Source of the DNA: an uncultured beta proteobacterium
GTDB lineage: Bacteria > Pseudomonadota > Gammaproteobacteria > Burkholderiales > Burkholderiaceae_C
Length of the DNA: 9,334 bases
Direction of reading: 5' to 3'
Assembly: GCA_903944555.1 (NCBI GenBank)
Contig: CAJASG010000135.1
Coordinates: 1 to 9,334 of the forward strand
The notes beneath the pieces were generated by a model. It saw nothing but the letters and a program-made list of their open reading frames with translations, had not been told where the DNA came from and did no database searches. The first letter of the stretch is position 1; every line of letters starts with the position of its first letter. The translations under genes were made by a program, and so were the position numbers. Below, piece after piece: positions 1-6,600 of the stretch.

Positions 1-1
1 C

Positions 2-619
2 TTTGATGGCAACACCTTTGCCCCGTTCGCAGCCGTCGCTGGCACCAGTGGCGTGAGCTTTGCCACCCTGTACCCAAAAACTGCCGAGAAGCTGCAGGCG
101 CACCTGAAAGCACAAAAGGCCACGCCGACCGATACCCCAGCCGCCACCCCCGTGGCAAAACCCCAGGAGAACCCCGATGGCCCTCAAACCACCCAAGCCC
201 AGCCGCCAGAAACGCGACAACCAGCCCAAGCCGAGCAAGCGGCCCTGCCTGCGGTAGAAGACGCAGCCAAGGTTCCCGACCACTTCATTCGTGACGAAAA
301 CGGGGTCTGGTCCGAGCCCAAAGCCGTGTTTGCGAAGCACATTGCTGACGGCTGGAAACTGGTGGACACCGCGTATGGGCCGGAGTTGCACAAGGGCAAA
401 GAAACCCCCATCAGCGTGAGCCGCAGCAATGAGGGCGTCTTGCGCCAGTTGCTGGCCGAAAACGCGGCAGGCTCCAAGCAGGACGCCTTGAATCAGCGCG
501 CGTCAGCGGTGTACAAAGCGCATCTGCACAGCGCTGTTTACACGCTGGCCGACACCGCCCGCGCCCAATGGGCCGAGCAAGAGAAGAACCCCGGGCGCTA
601 CCACGCGGTGGTGGAAGAC
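2..619 (+). other. N-terminal visible segment: end of an unseen domain, Pro/Ala/Gln linker, unassigned domain
   Basis: Residues 1-40 (starting FDGNTFAPFAAV) look like the tail of a domain that begins outside the window. Residues about 41-90 are rich in Pro, Ala, Thr and Gln and are probably a disordered linker. Residues about 91-206 form a more ordered segment starting VPDHFIRDENGVW, with aromatic residues and alternating helix-like stretches (for example ASAVYKAHLHSAVYTLADTA). I do not recognise it and see no catalytic motif. Confidence 0.5.
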
Positions 620-3600
620 GAGAATCCTTCGGGCTTCAAGATTGGCGACCGGGTAAGCGCCAACAACAACCCCGGCACCGTGGTGTCGGTGAAAAAGACC
701 GATGCCGCCGCCTACCCCGGCGGCTACATGGTGCGGGTGTTGCACGACGACAGCTACGGTGGCTGGACCGACATGGGCAATGTGAAGCCTACGGCCAACA
801 AGCCCGCCGCCGTGGTCCCCTCAGTCGGCCCCAAATTGAGCGCCAAAGAGCAAGCCCGCGTGCTGCGCGAAACCGAAACTGCGAGCTACAAGGAGCTGGT
901 GCAATCCCCCGAGCTGGTGGGTAAGTCGGTGGAAGACATTACGGCCGCACTGCAAGCGCGCCTGCCCGCGTCCAAGCCCGAGCAGCTGACCAAGATGGCA
1001 CAGGAGCTGCAAAAGGAGCTGCTGAAAAATCAGGCCGAAATCGAAAAGAACCGCCACCGTGACCCCGAGCTGCTGCGCGCGGTGATGGTGGAGCGGCTGC
1101 CCGAGGGCACTGCCAGCGAGCATGCGGACCAGTTCAACGTGGGCTTTTTGCACGCCTTGGCTGGCAAGACCAAATCTACCCTGAGCGGTGAGCAGCTGGT
1201 GCTGCTGCAGCAAGGCTACGAGGCGGCTAAAGCGTGGATTAAGACCGAGGAGGGCCGCGCCTATTACGAGGGCAAGCCCAGTTCCAAGCTGCAAAACACA
1301 GGGGTGGACCTGCGCCGCCACTGGGAGCTGATGCAAGCCCAGCTGAAAGAGGGCGAGTCCGATGTGGCCAAAGCGTGGAAAGCGATTGAGCGCGCCACCA
1401 ACCGGGCCGACTTGTTTGCGCCACTGTTGCCGGCTGGGGTGAAACCCGGCTTCAAGCTGTATGTCGGGGAAGTGCGCGACCACCTGATGCCGTTCAAGAA
1501 GTGGCTCGAAGACAAGGGCAACTGGTATGGCTCGCTGCGCTACCGCCACAGCACCGCGAAGAAAACCAACACCGATTACATGCTGGAGGGGGAGCGCTAC
1601 CCCGGTGAGCTGACTGCCGAAGACCGGCAAAGATTCCAGACCGACAGCGCCTACCGGGCGGACTACCTGCGCGGCAAAGCCAACGAATACCTGACGCTGG
1701 CACGCCAGTACATGGGGTTTCTCGATGGCACGGTGTCGGTGATGGACGCGGCCGTCAAGTTCGAGACGCAGTTCATTGACCGCAGCAAGAATGCCGACAC
1801 CAAGGACGCCGGCTACCGCAAGACGCTGGACCTGACCGAGGCCGCCTATGCAGTCTATGGCAAGGTGTTCGACGGTGACCGCTACGACTTCCAGCGCCTG
1901 CGCGCCAGCTCCGACTGGACGATGGCCTTGGCAGAAAAGGAAGCCACGGCCGAGCTGCCCACCCGGGCCACCCCATTGACCCCGCCCAAGCTGGACCGGG
2001 TGAGCCGGGTCGGACTGGTGGACCACCGTGGCGGCACCAGCGTCACGCCGCAGCAGTTCAAAGACACGTTTGGCTTTGCCGATGTGGGCTTTGGCAACTG
2101 GGTCAACTCCAAGCAGGACCAAGACCACTTGAACTATGCCTATGACGCCTTTTTGGATTTGGCCAAGCATTTCGGCGCGCCAGCCAAGTCGGTCGGGCTC
2201 GGGATTCACTTCACGGTCGGCGCGTTGGGCCACGGCAAGTTTTCCGCACACTTCCAAGCGATGCACCCCGGACCCAATGGCCCGGTGCAGGTCATCAACC
2301 TGACCAACACCAAAGGCGACGGCACGGTCTACCATGAGTGGACCCATGCGCTGGACTACAACCTGGGTGGCGAATGGAAAAACGCCGGTGCCAATGTCAG
2401 CGTGCGCGGCCTGCTGCTGCACACCCTCAAGGTCCGTCCGATGACCGTGGAGCTGCTGGAGCAGCGCGCCAAGTCCTTTTTGATTGGTGGCAGCTACTGG
2501 AAGGGCGACAAAAACGGCGACAAGGTAGAGGCGGCCCGACTGGGCATTGCCCGCTACCGCCCCAGCGCCACCGCCTACAAAACCAATGCCGATGCACTGG
2601 GGGAAGACTATTGGGGCAACGACCAAGAACTGATTGCCCGGGGTGCCGAAGCGTGGGCCGTGGATACCTTGGGTGGTGAACACAGCTATTTGGTCAACAA
2701 GGCATGGGCCGGTGACGGTGCAGTGACGGCGGCCAAGGGCTACCGTGGCACCCCTTACCCCAGCGGCGACGAACGCCAGCGCATGAACCTGGCTTTCACC
2801 GCGTTGGCCAAGGCGACCAAATGGACCGATGGCAAGCCGACCGTCACGGTGGCGGACTTCAAAGCGGCACTGGGCGAGCAAGACGCAGCGGTCGAAGCCC
2901 GGCGCAAGGAATTGGCGACCAAAGAGGGCATGGCGGCGTACTACGAGCTGCTGCGCAACCAGCAAGAGGTGGCGGCGAGCGAGAAGGCCGAAGCCCGTGC
3001 GGCCAAAGAGCGCGCCGAGCAAGAGGCATTGGACCAGTTGGCCAAAGACAAGCTGGCCGAGCTGGAGGCGCTGGACCCCCCCAAACCGGACCAAGTGCAA
3101 GGGCCACTGTCCGATGCTGAGCTGGAAGCGCTGTTTGACCAAGCGGCCGCCGAAGTGCGTGAGGCACAACAAGAGCAACCCGAAGCACCCACCCCGGGCG
3201 AGCCGCAAGCGACTCCCGACGCCGAGCATGGTGCATGGAGCAAGGACGAGCTGACCGCGCTGCTGGCCGAGGCCGACGATGCCGATTTGCTGGCACTGGG
3301 CGGTGGTGGCGGCATTGAAGGCGTGCCGACCATCCATGAGCTGGGCAACCTGGGCGATACCAAGTTCCTGGGCTTTGGCATGTTTGAAACCAAAGGCGTG
3401 GACGCCGAGGGCAAGGCGTGGTCCCTGCATTGGAACGGTGGCGGCGCCATGGGCCGACTGGCCAGTGGCAAGCCCTACACCAATGTGAAGGTGGTCGGTC
3501 CCGGTGTGGCACCGTTCCCAGCTGGCATTCGCAGCGCCATCGAGGGCGCATTGATGGCCCAACAAGCCCGCACACTGCCCAAAGCCCTGCAGGAGCGCGC

Positions 3601-6600
3601 CGACAAGATTGCAGCCAAGAACGGCACACCGACCGCAGCGGTGACACCCCCCAGCGCCAGCGCCTTGATTGCCGACGCCGCCAAGCACGGGGTGACCGGC
3701 ATCAACGAGTCCCTGATTGCTTTGACCAAACTGTTCGGCGGTGGGTCCGGGCGTTTGAACAGCTTTCCGGCCGGCTTCGACCAAGACGCCTACGCCAAAG
3801 CCAAGCCGCATTTTGAAGCGTCCTTGAAGGCGTTTCAGGCCGCCGGCAAGAGTCTCAAAGACCTGTTCGCCATGCTGATTCAGCACTTCGGTGACGGCGT
3901 GAAGATGTATGCGGTGCAGTTCGCCAAAGAGCAGAACCTGACGGCCAATCTAGGCCAGCCACAAGACGCGGCCGTGCAGTCGCCATCGTCCAAGGTGGCG
4001 CGCTGGGTGCAGGACAAGCTGGCCAGCAATACCGAGTTCAAGGGGCAGGAGCTGTTTGACTTCGCTGATACCGCGTTTGCCGGTACCCAAGCCGAGGGCA
4101 AGTACACCCCCAAGGACGCCTACGACGCCATGGAAATGGGCATGAACCGCTACATTCTGGCCAATCCGAGCGCCTTCACGCCTGCGGCCACGCGCGCCGA
4201 GGCGTTGCAGACCGTGGCGCGGCTGCAGCAGCTCACCCAGCTGCTGGCCACCCAAACCAAGCGCACCGCTGAAATGGACGAATTTCAGCAGTTCTCCACG
4301 GTGCCGGCGTTTGCCTATCTGGCCAACTGGGTGGCGGGCGTCACGCCAAACGATGTGATGCTGGAGCCTTCGGCCGGTGTTGGTGGTTTGTCCGTCTTTG
4401 CCCGTAATGCGGGTGCCCAACTGGTCCTCAACGAGCTATCGAGCCGGCGCGCGGCGGTGCTGCAAGAGGTGTTCCCCACGGCCCGGGTGTTCCATGAAAA
4501 CGCCGAGCAACTGCACAACATCTTGCCCGCCGATGTGCGCCCGACCGTGGTGGTGATGAACCCCCCTTTTAGCGCGTCCGCCGGGCGCCTCGAAGGCGAG
4601 CGCAATACCAAGCTGGGCGCGCAGCACGTCGAACAGGCCTTGAAGCGGCTGGAAGATGGCGGCCGACTGGTGGCCATCGTGGGCGAAGGCATGACGATGG
4701 ACAAGGCCGCGTTCAAAGGCTGGTGGAAGCAAATCAGCGCCCAGTACGATGTGCGCGCCGTGATTCCGGTCGATGGCAAGGGCTACGCCAAGTACGGCAC
4801 CACGTTCAGCAATGCGCTGCTGGTGATTGACAAGGCAAAGCCGAAAAACCGGACAATTATCAATACGCCGGCCGAAAACTATGCTGCACTGGTCGGCATT
4901 CTTGCGGAGATTCAAAATGACCGACTTCAAACAACGCCAGCAGCAGACCGAAGCGCTGAACAAGACGCCGCTGAGTCAGCACGTCAAGACGCTGTTCCAG
5001 CAGGAGGGAGCCAAGATGGAGTCGGGCCTAGTGTTGGGCAGCTTGATGTATTGGGCGGAAGAACAACAACTGTACAGCCACCAATGGCTGGAGCGGGTGA
5101 CCGGAGCGGTGGCGATGGAGATCGCGTCGGGCGACCTGGAGCTGCTGTACGAAACCCTGGCAGTGCCGGGGATGGAGGACGCGGAAACACTGGAGGAAGC
5201 AGCGCGGTTGTCCCTGAGCAACGTGATGGACTGGATAATTCCAGCCAACAGCCCAGCAGCGGCGTATCACTAAGCGGGGCTACCAACCAGTCGGGCGAAC
5301 TGACTGACTCGATTTTCGAGAGCTACCAGCCGCAGCGCCTGCAGATTCCAGGGGCCAAAGCGCACCCCGGTGCCTTGGTGCAGTCGGCGGCAATGGCTTC
5401 GGTGTTGCCACCGGCCGCCACCTACACGCCCAACCTGCCCAAAGAAACCATCACCGAAGGCAAGTTGTCGCTGGCGCAGCTTGAAGCCGTGGTGTATGCC
5501 GGCCAAGCGCACCAAGAGTTCTTGGATGACAAGGTGGATGCCGATGCCGCGACCAAGCTCGGACTGAAAGACGGCACCGCGTACCGGCGTGGTTTCTTCA
5601 TTGGCGACGGCACGGGTGTCGGCAAGGGGCGCGAGATTGGCGGCATCATTCTGGACAACCAGCGCCAAGGCCGCAAGAAAGCCATTTGGATTTCGGAAAA
5701 ATCGGGACTGCTGGAGGCCGCGAAACGCGACTTTGAGGGTGTTGGCGGTGACCCGGCGCTGGTGTTTGGCCAAAAGGCGACCAAGGCGACCGAGGCCACC
5801 ATCAACAACGGCGACGGCATCCTGTTCACCACCTACACCACCCTGAAAATGGGCGGCGACAAGCCCGCCAGCGGCAAGCCTGCCACCAAGGGGCAGCTGG
5901 AAAAGGCCTTTCCGCCTGGCACGCGCGTGGTCCTGAGCAATGGCGTGGCTGGTGAGCTCACCAGCTGGGGTAAGGGAAGTCTGACGATTGACACCGATGA
6001 CGGCCGCCAGGGCACGGTCCCGTACTCCAGTAAGGTTGCTTCGATTGGCGGTATGACCGATTTTCTGGATGGGGACGCGGTGCGCAACCGGGCCGCCGGC
6101 GTCAAGACCAAAACCACCAGCACGCCCTCCCGGCTCGACCAAATCATCAACTGGGTGGGCAAGGACTATGACGGCGTGATTGCCTTTGACGAGTCGCACA
6201 ACGCCGGCAATGCGGAAGCCATCAAGGGCGAGCGCGGCAGCTCGGAGCCCAGCCAGCAAGCGCTGGCCATGATTGACCTGCAGCGCCGACTGCCCAATGC
6301 CCGGGTGGTCTATGTATCGGCCACGGGCGCCACCACGGTGGAAAATCTGGCCTATGCCAACCGGCTCGGATTGTGGGGTGCCGGCACCCCGTTTGCCAGT
6401 GTGAAGAACTTTGTCGCGGAAATGGTGGCCGGCGGACTGGCCACGATGGAGCTGGTGGCGCGCGACATGAAGCAAATGGGCGCCTACATGGCGCGCAGCC
6501 TATCGTTTGATGGTGTCAGCTACGGCCGCTTGGAGCATGAACTGAGCCCACTGCAGACCGACATTTACAACCGCATGGCCGAGGCGTGGCAAGTCACGCT

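Noticed and set aside
568..924. A plus-strand frame of 118 codons overlapping the N-terminal part, and similar frames at 2338-2679, 2821-3254, 3418-3816, 5370-5567, 6678-6908, 8044-8517 and 8878-9078
   Set aside because: The products are mostly dominated by Arg, Pro, Gly, Ser or Thr as expected for shifted frames in GC-rich DNA, I saw no clear ribosome site, and the main frame keeps its normal codon use over these stretches, unlike at 4917-5273.
3295..3312. A run of glycine codons as a possible repeat
   Set aside because: It is only a five-glycine hinge with mixed codons; no tandem or inverted repeat is visible around it.
821..3886. A 1,021-residue open frame on the minus strand, with similar long minus-strand frames at 5270-6475, 6500-7438 and 7739-9265
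   Set aside because: All are in codon register with the plus-strand gene, so they stay open because that gene hardly uses TTA, CTA or TCA codons. Their products are rich in His, Gly, Leu and Gln with no recognisable motifs, whereas the plus frame carries intact enzymatic motifs.
4827..4832. A perfect TTGACA, possible -35 box of an internal promoter 85 bases before the nested start
   Set aside because: No acceptable -10 box lies 16-18 bases downstream; the nearest AT-rich candidates (around 4854-4864) need a spacer of more than 20 bases. The bases also simply encode Val-Ile-Asp-Lys of a conserved methyltransferase strand.
4827..4916. Extension of the nested gene upstream to TTG 4827 or ATG 4881
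   Set aside because: Neither codon has a good ribosome site, and the translated extension is Arg/Lys/Ser-rich like a shadow frame and overlaps the conserved end of the methyltransferase. ATG 4917 with GGAGA is clearly better.
5084..5086. An in-frame ATG in the linker as a possible separate start for the helicase
   Set aside because: There is no Shine-Dalgarno-like sequence before it, and the next in-frame start codons (5375, 5378, 5393) already lie inside the conserved helicase entry motif. The continuous fusion is simpler.
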